Below are positions 24,182 to 37,123 of a stretch of 64,000 nucleotides of DNA, piece by piece (positions within the stretch are counted from its first letter, which is position 1; each line of letters starts with the position of its first letter). The translations under genes were made by a program, and so were the position numbers. Location: NCBI RefSeq assembly GCF_046630445.1, contig NC_092334.1, positions 103,797,501-103,861,500 on the forward strand, read 5' to 3'. Origin of the DNA: Rutidosis leptorrhynchoides (Eukaryota; Streptophyta; Magnoliopsida; Asterales; Asteraceae). The notes below the pieces were generated by a model. The model was not told the origin of the DNA. It did not search any database and was given only the letters and a program-made list of their open reading frames with translations.

Positions 24182-25530
24182 AAGTCAAGTAATGTAGGTT
24201 ATGTTCCAAAATAATAAGATAATAACACTTAGAAATGAAAAATGCTTATATTTTTCGAAAAAAATTCGAAATGAGGGCATTAAAAATGGCATTTTCCAAT
24301 TCCATGTTATAGTCAATTATAGCCAAAATTACCGCAAACAATATCTAATCTTACTACAAACTTATTTTCAAGCAAAATTTAAAGCGTACCCGTGATTGCA
24401 ATAAATAATGCTAAAAATAATAATTATAGCAAGTTAGTCGTAATAAGCAACTTTTATTAAAGTAGGATGATTTTTAAACATACAATGATTCTAATGACCA
24501 TTTTAAATTACCTTAAATATTTTTAATCATCAAACTTTACCTATAACATCCTTAAGTCAAGGTTTAAGACCATTTTTACTGAAAAATATTCATTTTGCTT
24601 AAAACGTACAAAATAAGAAAAGTCAAAGACTAGGCTCAATTTTCATTTGCAAGTCACTGATATCTTCATTTAGGCTAATTTTCGAGCGATCCTAAGTTTT
24701 AAAAAACGTTTTAACTATAAGAATAACCCTAAGCCTAATTTAGTGTAGTTTTACCAAAACTTCAATTTTCAAGCAAACAAGTCTAAATTGTTCCAAAACT
24801 AGTTTCTAAGCACTCTAGATGAGTCACTAAGCCTAAATGAGCTAGCAAAACATCAAGTTTCCAAAAAATTTACCAATTCCTAGCCTAAAACCTAAAACAA
24901 CGAATCAAAAGCTAAAAGTGAACCAAAATGCTTCAATCGAACCTAAAAACTAACACATATCAATCACATTATCTAACTAAGCATATAGGAATCCAAAATT
25001 GGGCATAAAACACAGTTTTTCTCAAAAGTCAAAACTATGACTCCGAGTAAAAACTCGAATTTAACCGTGAAAAATTATCTTTTATGCAAAATTGATGATG
25101 GAAACGCGTTTAGGAGGTACGAGAGATGTGGATTAGAGCTTTGAATCGTGAAAATTGGTCAAGAAATGGTGGTGGTGGTGGTGTGCTCACTCGTCGACCG
25201 AAGGAGGAAGAAGGGAAGGAGAAAAGAAAAAAGAAAGATGAAAGAAAAGGAGAAGAAAATTGGGCCTGTGTGGCTCACGGGCTTATTTTTCCGACCCGAC
25301 TCGCAAATTTTTATATTTTTAAAATTTTAAAATTTTCACTAGATTAATAAAAGAAAAATGAAATTTTACTTCGGATCTTAATCAGGTTATATTTATTAAT
25401 TAAATTAAATTAAAATTTAAAAGAAAAGGACAAATGGACGGAGTAAAATTAAACTTTTTATTTTATTAAAAACACAAATTACACAGGTTCCACAACTAAG
25501 TTCCAGAAATGATGTGGAAAGAAAGATAAG
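24182..25530 (-). other. Non-coding spacer in the pol-less element
   Basis: AT-rich. A (GGT)n-like run near 25170 and an AG-rich stretch at 25200-25260 are the only structure noticed. No supported gene. Confidence 0.5.
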
Positions 25531-25531
25531 C

Positions 25532-26767
25532 TTAAAGCTTCTTTGACCATCCAGAGTAAATCAGCGGAGTGTACTGAAAAAATATTTCAAAATAACTTAA
25601 CATTTTATGCTCACGCTTTTGTAAATCTCCGATGTCATCCATAAGTTTAACCAAAGCCCTTCTAACTTTTTTAATGCTTGAAATTTCATCCCTAGGTCCG
25701 GTATCTCGATAATTAAGCTCGAAAAGAAGTTTTGACACTGTGCCTTGAAATAAAAGATCTTCCGCGCAGTGAGGATCACCGATTGTAAATTTAAAGTTTT
25801 CAGATATTTCTCGAATGATCTTTCTTTGCGGAGTTGTAAATGAAAATTTTGACATAGTTAGGATTTGCACGAGTTCAGAATATACTTCCTTTCTTTTTGC
25901 GAAGAAGTTCTGATATATTCTTTCCTTGGTTGAATCCGGAAAAACTTCAATTAATCTTTTGATGAGAAACGAGGCTTGATCAAAATAGAAGAAATCTCGA
26001 TCTTCATATATTAAAATAGGGTTAGGTTTTTTGCTTTCAATCCAAAATTCTAATTCAGAAATCATTGTGGCGACATAACGGTTGATATGAATTTGAGAAA
26101 ATTCCTTATCACTGATGTGAGGTAGAAAACCGACGAATTACTCTAAATCGAATTTGAAATCAATTTCTGCATCCTGATACTTGACAAAAATGTCATCCCC
26201 ACATTCTTTTAACAGTTTGCGAAGAGAACGAACTTGAGAACGCAACTCTTTTAACAGACTGATTTGAAATGTTGAGAATAGGAAGTCTGAGGAATAGAGG
26301 TGCCTAATGAATTCTCTATAGATGTCTAACCTTCTACTAGGATTTAACAGATTTCCAGTAAACGGAACTTTTGTTTTATCAATGTGTTGTTTCTCTTTGG
26401 GATTAAATTCAAACAAGTTTGGATAATTGAAAATAGTTGAATATTCTTCTCGCATTTCATCTTCCATAATCAGGAGTTCGTTAAGGCTGAGCCTCCCGTT
26501 TGGATCGTGAAGAGGGTCGAATCCTGGTTCATTTGAGTAAAACTTATCTAAAAGTAATGAAATCTCTAAGTCGGACGAAGTTATCCGGCTTCTTGGACTA
26601 CAAGGATCAAGAACTAATTCTTGATGAGATTCATCAGGGTCTAGATTTGTTTTGGTTTTATAAAGGAAAACTTCTCTGGTTTTTGAAGTTGTGGGAGAGC
26701 AACTGCCTTTCGCACTTTCTTCGTAATCGGTTAAGTTTGAACTGGAATCTACAGAAATTAATACCAT
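25532..26767 (-). mobile_element. Unrecognised acidic gene of the pol-less element
   Basis: Two adjacent minus-strand frames (209 and 177 codons) cover this interval and read as one kind of protein: Ser/Asp/Glu-rich start (LISVDSSSNLTDYEESAKG), then helical, charged sequence such as LLIMEDEMREEYSTIFNYP and LLKELRSQVRSLRKLLKEC (likely coiled coil), and in the second frame IYQNFFAKRKEVYSELVQIL. There is no zinc knuckle, capsid signature, protease or RT motif. It lies first after the leader, where gag would normally be, so a gag-like structural role is possible but unproven. I do not recognise the family. Confidence 0.4.
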
Positions 26768-27060
26768 AATTAATATTTCGTTTTTATAGTTTTAAAAAGG
26801 CTTTACTTATAATGGCGACTTTAAATCATATACTTACAAACTCCCTGTTTGTTAAGCATGTGTGTTTCTTACCAATTTATCTTTGAAACAAGTGGCCAGG
26901 CTGACAACGGAGAGGCAGGATCCTTTTGGTTCCAATATAATTGGAGACTGTTTGGAAAATCCAACAACCAAGTCCGTGTATAATTGCCTTTCTTAGACAC
27001 CACTCAAGAATCTCAGATATTTTGATAGAATCAACGGTTACCTTAACAGACAGAAAATAA

Positions 27061-27081
27061 GTCCCCGGCAGCGGCGGCAAA
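27061..27081 (-). other. Primer binding site of the pol-less element
   Basis: Minus strand reads GCCGCCGCTGCCGGGGAC, close to the Athila tRNA-Asp-type PBS at 3852-3870. It supports Athila ancestry and minus orientation. Confidence 0.65.
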
Positions 27082-27097
27082 AACTTACTTCTACTTA

Positions 27098-28815
27098 TGA
27101 TATGGCCAAAACGGATGGTTTTATTTGTGCGGTGTCGTTAGGTCGTGACACGTCGGAATTAGCTACCAAAAGAGAGTAATAGTTTTATTATTTATATTTA
27201 GCTGGGGTTTCCTAGCTATAACTCACCTACTTGTCTTCCTTTTAACGAGTAAGCGGTAAATATAACTCGGGTTCGTATTTTTGTATGTTTGCTCAATAAT
27301 GTGGGACCAAAGTACCTATATAGTTAACCCTAGTGACAAGAGGTGATAGATTAAGATTAACTACTATAATTGTAATATAACTATAAAGATAACAATAGTT
27401 AGGTATGGAGAATAGAATTCTGATGGAAAACTATCGCAAGAGTTTAACTTCCTAGAATAAACACTAAACCTCAATCAACTGGGCTATGAACCTAATTGAT
27501 TTGTCACTAAGAGTTTAGGCCTTGAAGATTCTGGATAAGATGGATATCCCTACTCCCAACGTTAACCTTAGAGGGTTTAAACGACCTTATAGATGGAATC
27601 CTAGGTACATGAACAAAGTGGTATATCCCTAAAGGAAAGTCTCAGCTTTTCTTAATCCTAGTTAGTCTGACTAAAGCAATATTCCACCACTTAATACTAA
27701 GCTATGCCTTAACATTAACAGATGTGCAATCTTAGATATTCTAAGGCACTGCCAATTGGATTAGAAGTCTCTCCTTTGCGATCACTTACTCAACCCCGGA
27801 TCATCTTACAACATCTCAAAAATGTTTCTTCATACGCGAATCATGCTTCTGAGCAAGCCAGTGTTCACTGAACTCTATATTACCTACTTTAATAACAACC
27901 TAAATGGGCAGCTCTTCTTTGACGAATAAATGGTTATTCGTACGTAGGTACTATATTCCTATTGTGACGTTAAGCACACATAACTACTTACCTTGTATCC
28001 TAGGGTTGATCAGGTCCTAATACTAGGTTATAGCCACGTGAGTAAGCGGAAAGGGTGATCCGTAAATTAAACTTCTAAACCGTCAAGGTTTTAGCATAAG
28101 GTTCAGATAAAGTATTCAACACATAATAAACATTTGTAACAGATAGATTGGTATGCAAGATGAAAGCAACTTAAAATAACAAGATAACTTCATTAAATTA
28201 ACGAAGGCGTTCACCATTTACAGACAAGATCTGGACCATTATAAGTGCTGACATCCTCTAGACCGCTCCTATTACAATCTTCGGCGTTCGCCTCCGGGTA
28301 CTTAATTTCCCGCTCGGAGGTGAGCAGGCCTTGAAAGCTCTAGTGAGAGAAAGTGTATTGTAGTGAGAGAGTGAGGAAAGGTGTGTTGAAATTGAATGAC
28401 AAAAGCCCTTTAAATAGAAGTGAAAATGGCCTGCAAACGGCTGGCAGGCCGTTTGGCAAGCCGTTTGACAGGCCGTTTGGTGAGGCCGTTTTTCAGGCCA
28501 GCCCGTTTGACATACCCGTTTGATCTGGGCGTATGGCAGGCCGTTTGCCATACAGGTAAGCCATTTGGCAAGCCGTTTGGAAAGCCGTTTGGCTTGCTGA
28601 TTTGCTGGATCGTAACTTGATTTCTTGTCTTTCACCGTTTTCGCTCTAGAATCTTCGTTTTAGCTCTGATTCCCTTGATTCTTTTTGCATTGTCCTCGTA
28701 ATCACTTTATCTACAAATTTAACCGAAAAGCGGTTATTTTTCCAACAAAGTTTTGAACTTTATGCTTTTGGGACTCAATATCGGGGGTAAAAACGTGACT
28801 TTTTGGCCGATATCA
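27098..28815 (-). repeat. 5' LTR of the pol-less element
   Basis: Bounded TGATAT...ATATCA. On the minus strand a TATA-like TATTTAAAGG is at about 28415 and, upstream of it, a run of short repeats (28430-28600) built on GGCAGGCCGTTTG and GGCAAGCCGTTTG. The partner LTR has fewer copies. Confidence 0.88.
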
Positions 28816-29463
28816 AAGTGTCACCGTTTTCAATGTGCTCCGCCGAAAGCTCTTAAAAAAGGACGCATTTCTAGTATTTTAGTATGTCTCGTTGACAGAA
28901 TGGGACTATAAAATACATATATATTTCATATTGCGTGTAAATGCAACAACAAAAAATTGCTCGAGTTCTATCACATTTTAGAAATCGGTTGACTCTAATT
29001 ATGTAATGGTATAATTTACTAATACAGAGTAATACGTTACCATTCCTTCAAAATTAGTATTAAAAATTGTTCGGTAGTTTTTCTTATGATTTTATATGAA
29101 CAAACGTGTGTATGAATATACTATAATAATAGAACATGTGTGTATGAACAAATGTCTGTAGTTTTTATGATGATCGCAATAGTATATAGGAGTACGGATC
29201 AAGTATGAATTAAATTGTGTACAAATTGGGTTTAGTGAATTTTTTAAATTAATTAAGTGGGTACATATGATAGTTTTAGTATTTAAATTGAGTATATATG
29301 ATATTATATGATTTACTTGGGTAAATATGTGATTTTAAAGGTTGATAAGGGTGTATATGAATAATTGTGACATGTGAAAATACACTTGGCTTAATATGCC
29401 ATATTTAAAGAGCTAATGACATGTAACCTAATCAAATCTCTCTTTTATATAAATATATAGATT
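28816..29463 (-). mobile_element. Possible Helitron-like 5' end fragment
   Basis: On the minus strand the sequence starting at about 29463 reads TCTATATATTTATATAAAAG after an A, in the style of Helitron 5' ends (A|TC with TATATAA-rich start). Paired with the hairpin end at 19130-19160, the two pieces would form a small non-autonomous Helitron of about 1 kb into which the LTR element inserted. Weak evidence, since both termini are short. Confidence 0.3.
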
Positions 29464-31682
29464 TTAAATACGTACAGTAATATTATTTTGTTAATTATTA
29501 TTGTCTATACATATATTTTAAATACGTATAGTAATATTATTTTGTTGTATATACACTATTAGAAGACGTTTGATTGAAAGCGTATGCTCAACAATTAATG
29601 CTAAACAAATTATGAATATTGGTTTATTGATTTTATCCTAAGATATATTATGTAAATATTTAGGGGTTTAATTGCCGATACTATTTTTTGTAGAGTTTAA
29701 TGTCACACGCTCTAGGGCGTGCACATAACATCAAACTGGGGGACTTAATGATAAGTGTACCTCTGCGCATAACGTTTGTGCGTATCATGTGTTGAGCACA
29801 CGTTTATTTAAGTGATCCTGCAAGTAATATAAGGCGCACCATACAACTTTGCTTAGCGCATACGAAAACAAATGTATCCTTAATTAAATCGTGATCCTTT
29901 CCCATGATTATTATTCGAGAATGATCTAGAACAAATTAAAGGATGTCTAGTGTTGGGGTTTCACTATAAATACAACTCTAACCTCATTCATTCAAGAACA
30001 ACGTTTTCTGTATAACTCGAGTTTCGATTACATTCAGGAAACAAGCTTACGGTAACATGTATGTTCTTTGAACATAAATCCTATGCAACCACCCTAGTGG
30101 CCATTGTTGCGGCAAGTGCCATCAATGGTGGACTGGTTTCAATCACCCTTTCGTAGATCATCATCTCAATGAGGGTTATTCACGGTAAACACGGTCCACG
30201 TTGTCCTTAATCACTCATACCTTGCACTCAACATTAATCATGTCTTATCTACAAATTTACATTCGATCAGATTGCATGATGAATTGTTGTTTAGTGTAGA
30301 TCGACTCTTGCATGGTATTATTTAATTTTGATGTTTAATTATTGATTTTATCTGATTGAACTGACAACTCATATGATATGATTGGTAGTTTATAACAAAG
30401 TGACAATAGGGTTTTGCATGCTATCTAACAATTAGCTGAAACTAATTGATTAGAGAACCAACATGTGTGAATTGTTGCGACGACCAGTTAGCACAATTGT
30501 TATAGATTAATAATTCAGTTGATAAGTATTTATAAGAATGAGTGACACTTTTGCATGCTAATTTATGTAGTTGCGTCTAGAATACATGATTAGATTATAA
30601 ATCACATGCATGATATGAAATTATCTATCCTATATGAAATCCCAACATAAGAAAGTGAAAAGTGCTTAACTAAACATACTTGCTTGATATTGATTTCTTG
30701 CTGTTCTATTTTGTTTGCGTTGATTTTACGTACTTGTTAGATCATTACTTTGACAGTTCGGTCATTAAACGATATACCCCATAATTTACTGTTTTTCTTT
30801 GAATTTAGATTCACATGTTATTGATCATTAGGATTAATCATTAGTTATTGTCCCTAGCAACGAAACCTTAATTATCAATTTTATGTTATACATGATCGAG
30901 TACACTTGCATGCAGTTATGTGTTAGGTGAATCTTAATATTTCTTTGTTATTAAATTATATAACTTGATTTAGTACATCAACTCCGTCATACGAAAAAAA
31001 GATACCATCAACAATAACACACTTATTCAGAAATGACCCACTTAACTAAAAATTATACTAATTTAATTAAATATAAAACATCACATTTTTTAAAATAAAA
31101 ACATTGAAGAAGAGAAAATGGGTGAACATGTATAGATTCTAAAAATTGATGGATCCACCTAACTAAAATGTCACCCTTCTATAGTTTGTAAAAGACTAAA
31201 TGCAACTTTGTCTAGAAAAGGACGAAAAAGACAATCTGATGCTTATAATGTCTTTATTTTCTTAATGACAGTAACTAGTTGGCTGCATAGCTTTAATTTT
31301 TGTTAAAGCTAGAAGAAAATTTGTAACCTATTACAAATTTTTAATAAAATATAATTTTTGTTAAATCATAGTTGATTTAATTTAAATTTTTGTTAAATCA
31401 TAGTAATTGATTTAATTTAATTTTTTTGTTAATTGATTGATATTTTTACCACCGTTGTTTTATTATATATACTGTTCCAACACCCCTACCAACTTGAACT
31501 TATTACGTACCCTGCCGTAAACAAAATAATTTGTAACCTGTTCATCCAAAAAAGGCAATTCTTTCTTCTTGTAAATATAATAAAAATAAAAATAAATCTT
31601 CAAATAATTGAGCTAAAGCTTCAAATTAAACAACAAAATAGAAATCAGACGACTGAAATTGCAATCCAGAAATCCGGAAAAT
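29464..31682. other. Intergenic region with an LTR-like remnant
   Basis: At 29690-30056 there is a polypurine-like CAAACTGGGGGACTT followed by TGATAAG, a TATAAATAC box near 29963 and an end in GGTAACA, which looks like a short Ty3-type LTR remnant on the plus strand. No PBS or coding follows. The rest (30060-31682) is AT-rich with no recognised feature and should include the promoter and 5' UTR of the BTB gene. Confidence 0.4.
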
Positions 31683-34600
31683 ATGCGATCATCGTCAACG
31701 AAGCAGGTTGCGGAGAACAATCGAGGTTTAAACGGCCGTTTCTTTACTCTTCATAATCGCCTTTATAATGCCCTAGGGCTTGGTTTCAGGTTCTTTGACT
31801 TATTAAATCACTCTGTTCTTTTTACTATATCGCCATGTGTATGTATGTTAATCTACATATCTTAGTATAATCTTCATGTTAATGTTAATCTATCTTAATT
31901 GAAATTTTGGAATGATGTCAAGCTCAGTGTTTACGAATTAGGGGCTTATAAGCTTCTGCTTATGGCAAATTAAATCTGTAAGCCATTAAAACGAGTTTGT
32001 GAACTTCACTAAGTTTAATAAGATAAGAAAACAAACCTAGCCAAGCATATGTTAAGTAGTTAATTGAACTTAGTTTCAAGCTCACAACCTTCGGTTCGAA
32101 AAGTTTACATGGTGAATTTTACCTTGTTTACATGTTTGCACCAAGTATCACTTTTTTTTACCTTGATTTCTACCAGATTATACAAAAAAATGAAGCATTT
32201 GTAGGGTTAAATTTAGAGCATGGTTGCATATGATGTGGGACCAAGTTTGGGTGCCAAGTCCATTTAGTCGAGTCCATTGGTAAAATAACATGTAATTTGG
32301 TTGCTTTCATGTCGTTTTTCCTTATTTCATATGGTTGTATTGCTAATGACAGAAATGATGAGGGAGGAAGGAAATGGTGTTGTACAGATGTCGAGACACA
32401 AAGACATGTAGTTCGTTCGATTGATGCGTTTCTTGATTGTATATCCAGTGAAACATCACAACACCCTTTAGTAAAGGTATTTACACGTTATTGTTAATTT
32501 GTTAATGTAAGTTAAAAATTATACAATTTTCAAATGTATGTTTTCGAATTCTAGGAGTCGGTGGCTGATATTGTACCTGCGTTGGGAACTACACTTCTTC
32601 AGAAAAATGAAGCGGTGATGAAATTAGCATCAAAAGCATTTGTAAAAATGGTCAATGTTATACATAGTTCAATTATTGAATCGCTTGTGTTGGATGTAGT
32701 CCATCCCATATCATCTTCTTTGTCTTCGTCTCATGTACCAGTTGTTATTTCATGTGCCACTGCTTTGAATTTGATCCTATCGTATTTAACTTCCAAACGA
32801 GAGAGAGAAGTATGGAAAATATTTGAAGAAACAGAAACAATCAATAACATCATCCGCCACATTCGATCCGGTAATAGTAAACCAGCGGAGTTCTTTTTGG
32901 AGACGATATCTCTTTTGAGTAAAATATTGTGGCATTGGCCATCTTCTAGATTTTGTGTTTGGAACGATGAAAATTTGATGAACGTATTGAGTTCTTTAAG
33001 TCTAGAGCCTATTATTTCAGTGAAGGCTGCTGTTTTGCAGTTGTATTCAACCATAGGTATTCACAATATTGTGCTTTAAGCGTTTGATTTATTAATACAT
33101 TTTCTAATTTTGGGTATCAGCTTTATGTAGAAATGGAGCTAAGAAGCTTTTAGATAACGGAAACTCCCTTTTAAAACTGATGGTGGAATCTATGGATAAT
33201 TACAATCCTAATTACTTACAGTTGGCTGGATTTACACTTGCTGAATGCTTTGCGGTATTAGTCTTCAACTATCTTTTAGCATATGTTAGTTAATCTGTTA
33301 CATATTATATGACACAATATGTACTGATTATTGTGTGTCACATAGGTTAATGAAGAAGGGCGATTAAGAATGATTGACACGTTTTGTGAGCCACTAGTAA
33401 AAGTTATCATAAATGGACTAAGCAATTGGAATATGCACTTAGGGAAGCTTACAAAAGACCAACTGTCATTAATCAAGGGTGCTTGTTGTGTGTCCAAGAT
33501 CGTTTGTTGGCCCGGGAAGCATCATGGTTATTTTTGGAAACGGGGTATCGAGAGTGTTCTTCTTAAGCTACTCATAGATGATTTTCATATCAAACAACTC
33601 TCCGATAAGTTTTCTTTACCAGAGGAATTAGTAGCTTTAGCACAAGAGGCTTTGAGTGTTAATTTTTTACCCGTATTTAAGCCTCATGTGTGGGATATTC
33701 TTGGTGGGCTTGCAGCTAACTGTGCAGAAGATTTTACTGCACAAATGCTTAATAATGAACAGCACCTTAACATCCTCATCACATGTGCGTGGTAATGTTC
33801 TTGAACTAACACAATTTTGAATTTGTTTGCATAACAATTTGACTTTTGGCTACTTTTAACCAGCTCCCCTTTTAGCTAACCTTTCAAAGTTTATCCTTTT
33901 TAGATAAAAAAAAAAATAAACTAGATGGACCCAATTATTAGTAAATGGGTCAACATTGGCACGAAAAATTATTATTGATTTAATTTTCTTGTATATCATT
34001 ACCACAACTATTAACTATGATTGCATGATTCTGATGATTTGTTTCGTTTATTTGCTTGTGCCTTTTGACAGCTTAGGATTCGTGGATTCATTGCGTGCAA
34101 CCCGTCAGCGTTGTCAAAATGTTGTAAATCAGACGGTATCTCGAGCTGTTTTATTAATGATTAATTCCCCTTCCAAGTATATTGCATCACACGTCAAGTC
34201 TCTATTATCGGTATTGCTGAAACCACATGCTAAGGACGATGTCAAATATCTGTTGAATACCCTCAATGCTACATCATTGGATGTCAACTTAGTGTCTGAT
34301 AATCTTCAAGTGATAAACCTAATAAGCTTGGCAACTTATTCGGGTCTGCCTCAATATCGTAGGTATATTCTAAAGAATCAAGGGATAAATATACTATTAT
34401 CTTACGTACAAGTATTGTCAAGAAACCGTATTCATGCTGATCGGATGAATGCATCACTTCATTATTGTGACCATAACATGAAGCTGTGTTGCTATGAGTG
34501 TGAAGAAGACTGGCAAGGTGATGAATCGTTATCACTTTATGGTTTAATAGGGCTAGCTGAATTGGTACACCATAGTGGCTTAGTCAAAGGTCATGTTTTC

Positions 34601-36230
34601 GAGTCAACCGAGGGTCAAATAATAACCGACGTGCAAGAAATATGCATCAATTCACGTGCGTCTGGACCGAAATGGTACAGTGCATATCTTCTTAGCTATT
34701 TCGGTTTTTACGGATTTCTGTCCGAACTCGGTAATAGGATCGGCAATGTTCTTAATGGGGAGGACGGTACAAATTTGACATTAATTCTTGCTGATCAGGA
34801 ACGTGTAAATGTTCATGGTGCGATTGTTAAAGTTCGTTGTCCATCGCTCTTACCGTGTACCGGCGTACCGTCTGATGAAAAAACTTCTTCGGGTCGTTTG
34901 GTAAGAAAAGAAGTTAGACTCTCGGCTCATGTGAATCATAAGGTGTTATTAAAGTTGTTGGAATATGTTTATTCGGGACAATTGAAGGCGGGAGAAGATA
35001 CAATGAAGAAATTAAAAACGATTGTGAGACATTGTAATTTGCAGCCTTTATTGCAAATGCTTTGCAAAAGTCGACCCAAATGGAGAGTACCGTTTCCAAG
35101 CTTTGACCTTACCTCTGCTCTTGGACCAGATGGTTCTCATTTCTCGTACGTATACCATCCTTTTAATATAATCTATATGTTTCCGATTTATAATCATTGT
35201 TGTAAAAGTCGGCCGACGTGTCAGTTTGGGGACTAGCCCGTCCCGAGTCGCCCAAAACGCCTAAAATCGGTAAACGCTAAAAAACGTGTCAAAGTCGAGC
35301 TGAGTCCAGCCGAGTCGGACAAATTTTACACTTTACACGCATAAAAGGCTTAAACATGATACATTCAAGATATCTTATAACATAGTTGGTTCACTGGTTT
35401 AAACGTGTGTGCTTACTTAGACATAGCCACATAGGGCATTTTATTGTTTTTAGATGATAATTTGATAGATTGTAGCGGTTGTATTGTAGTAACGGCACAA
35501 TCTTTTGCACTATTGTATGCCCTGTACCGGTGTTCACCCGATATGTTCCCTATTTCAGGGACATCATTCTTGAAGCAAATGATACATGTGAAAAATGGAT
35601 GTGTAAAGTATGTTCTCTATCACAACCACACGTACACGCTCACAAGGCCATTTTATGTACAAGTTGTGACCATATGCGCACTTTGCTCTGTTCTGGAATG
35701 CAAGAAAGGTACATACAGATCCATGCTGTTAAAAAAATTTATTAATTGATTTTCTTAGAATGTTAAATCACTCTAGCATATATGTATAATTCGTTTGCAG
35801 CATGTCGAAAACTATAAAGATGGATCTTGGTTGGAGAGCACTGGTTAGACTAATTAACTGGTTTTATTGCGGTAAACTATTGCCGAAACCTGTACACGGT
35901 TGTTTATGGCGTAATCTAAATGAACAAGAGAAATTAGATGAAGTAATACCATACGTGGAGCTTTACTGTTTGTCAGATAGTTGGCTTCTTGAAGAAATTC
36001 ACAAGGAATGTTTTAGAGTAATTGTGAAATGTTTAGATTCAGTGAACATGGCGATTAAAATTATACAAATCGCGGCTAATTGTTTCCAGTGGGATTTGGT
36101 GGAGTTAGCGGCGAAATTTATGGCACCTTCGTATCATCATCTTCGTATATCTGGAGAGCTTCTTCAACTTGATGAAGATCTTGTGGAGATAGTACGTGTT
36201 GCATCTGTTGCTAGACTCTCTGATATGTGA
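31683..36230 (+). CDS. BTB/POZ domain protein with ARM-like repeats (At1g04390 type)
   Basis: The model has eight exons: 31683-31789, 32353-32476, 32555-33056, 33121-33254, 33346-33791, 34072-35145, 35559-35708 and 35801-36230. All introns are GT-AG and every phase closes, giving 988 codons before the stop, close to the roughly 1000 aa of the Arabidopsis orthologue as I recall it. Residues 1-660 are alpha-helical and ARM-like. A first BTB domain is at about 667-776 (from GEDGTNLTLILADQERVNVHG to the LLEYVYSGQL block). A second, more divergent one at about 797-900 has CKVCSLSQPHVHAHKAIL, then LINWFYCGKLLPKP and VELYCLSDSWLLEEI. BTB proteins often act as CUL3 ubiquitin-ligase adaptors; for this subfamily the partner is not known to me. 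Start chosen as MRSSSTKQ, which matches the family N-terminus; an in-frame ATG lies 24 bases upstream. Confidence 0.9.
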
Positions 36231-36401
36231 TTTTATACTTGTTTGTTGATTTTAGATTTGAGGTCAGGTATGCATTTATTAAATACGGAGGGACATGGCA
36301 GGATGATAAGTATAGATATAGATATGAATGTTGAGTTCGTTTGCGGTATGTATAGAGAAAGGTGATACTAATAGTATTTTCATCTTCTGTCTATAAACCA
36401 T
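36231..36401. other. 3' flank of the BTB gene
   Basis: Should contain the 3' UTR and polyadenylation site of the BTB gene. No other feature seen. Confidence 0.5.
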
Positions 36402-36590
36402 CACATGATAGCCCAGTGGTTGGGGCCCGGAGTTTCTTGTAAGAGGTCTCAAGTTTGAATCCTGTTTAGGACGAATATTTAGTTGTGTGTCCAGTGATGG
36501 GTTGGAAACAACCAGTGGATTACTCGCCCTCCCAGGTAACAACCCGAACAGAGAAAACCTTCTACCTTGTCTATATATATATATTTTTTT
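36402..36590 (+). mobile_element. tRNA-derived SINE
   Basis: An RNA polymerase III box A (TAGCCCAGTGG, 36410-36420) and box B (AGTTTGAATCC, 36452-36462) lie about 30 bases apart as in a tRNA head. A tRNA-unrelated body follows, ending in a TATATA/T-rich tail near 36575-36590. No intact tRNA cloverleaf is apparent, so this is a SINE rather than a tRNA gene. Confidence 0.65.
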
Positions 36591-37123
36591 AAAGTTGCTA
36601 GCGGAATCAGGACAATTTTACAGCCGATGAATTAATACAAACACATTAGAAAACAGTATTTAGTTGATTGAGCAAAATATCTACTATTTGGAAACCCTTT
36701 TGGTTAGACTTGTTAATTCCTAAAAAGTTGCAACTCATTGTTGATTCCAATGTTTTGATACTCGGTCAACTTGCATTGCATTGCTTGTCAATACTCAGCA
36801 GATGTTGCCATGATAATGCCCAAGAGACGGTTCAATCCAGAAGTTCACATGTGTTGGTTTGATGTTTTGATAGAAATTTTAGGAATTAGTGACTGATATC
36901 GTGACATAAGATTTGGTTTAAACCATGAAATACAATTTGAAGCTTCATCAATTGGGAATATGCAAATAGGTGAGAGAAAGTTAGAGCGAAAAGTTTTTTG
37001 AGATTTTATCTTCTTTAGTCCAAAAAGGTTTTGGTACATAATCACCATTTTTATTATATCCCACAAGTCATTCTTAACACCTATAAAAGTTTCAAATATT
37101 TGATTCCAATCAAAAAGCCTTTA
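36591..37123. other. Intergenic sequence
   Basis: AT-rich, no supported feature. Confidence 0.5.

Larger units (their letters stand above)
19485..28815 (-). mobile_element. Pol-less Athila-lineage LTR element
   Basis: Homologous terminal repeats lie at 19485-20815 and 27098-28815, with a PBS inside the right one (27061-27081, minus strand) and a polypurine-like AAGTGTGGG beside the left one, so the element reads on the minus strand. The full 5' LTR is about 1.72 kb (TGATAT...ATATCA); the 3' LTR lacks roughly its last 0.37 kb. No RT, RNase H or integrase motif is seen. The interior carries an unrecognised acidic gene and an ATHILA ORF1-type gene. It would depend on enzymes of an Athila relative. 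LTR divergence by eye is a few percent, so it is older than the 1833-16165 element. Broken: the coding parts show a few breaks. Confidence 0.8.

Noticed and set aside
26877-27080. Minus-strand 67-codon frame next to the PBS of the pol-less element
   Set aside because: It starts in the PBS itself and shows no protein family features; likely leader sequence.
35444-35558. Upstream extension of BTB exon 7 in another frame
   Set aside because: The acceptor at 35551-35558 keeps phase with exon 6 and restores the family sequence; the extension does not.
36410-36462. tRNA gene
   Set aside because: Box A and box B are present but no cloverleaf or proper 3' end, and a SINE body follows.
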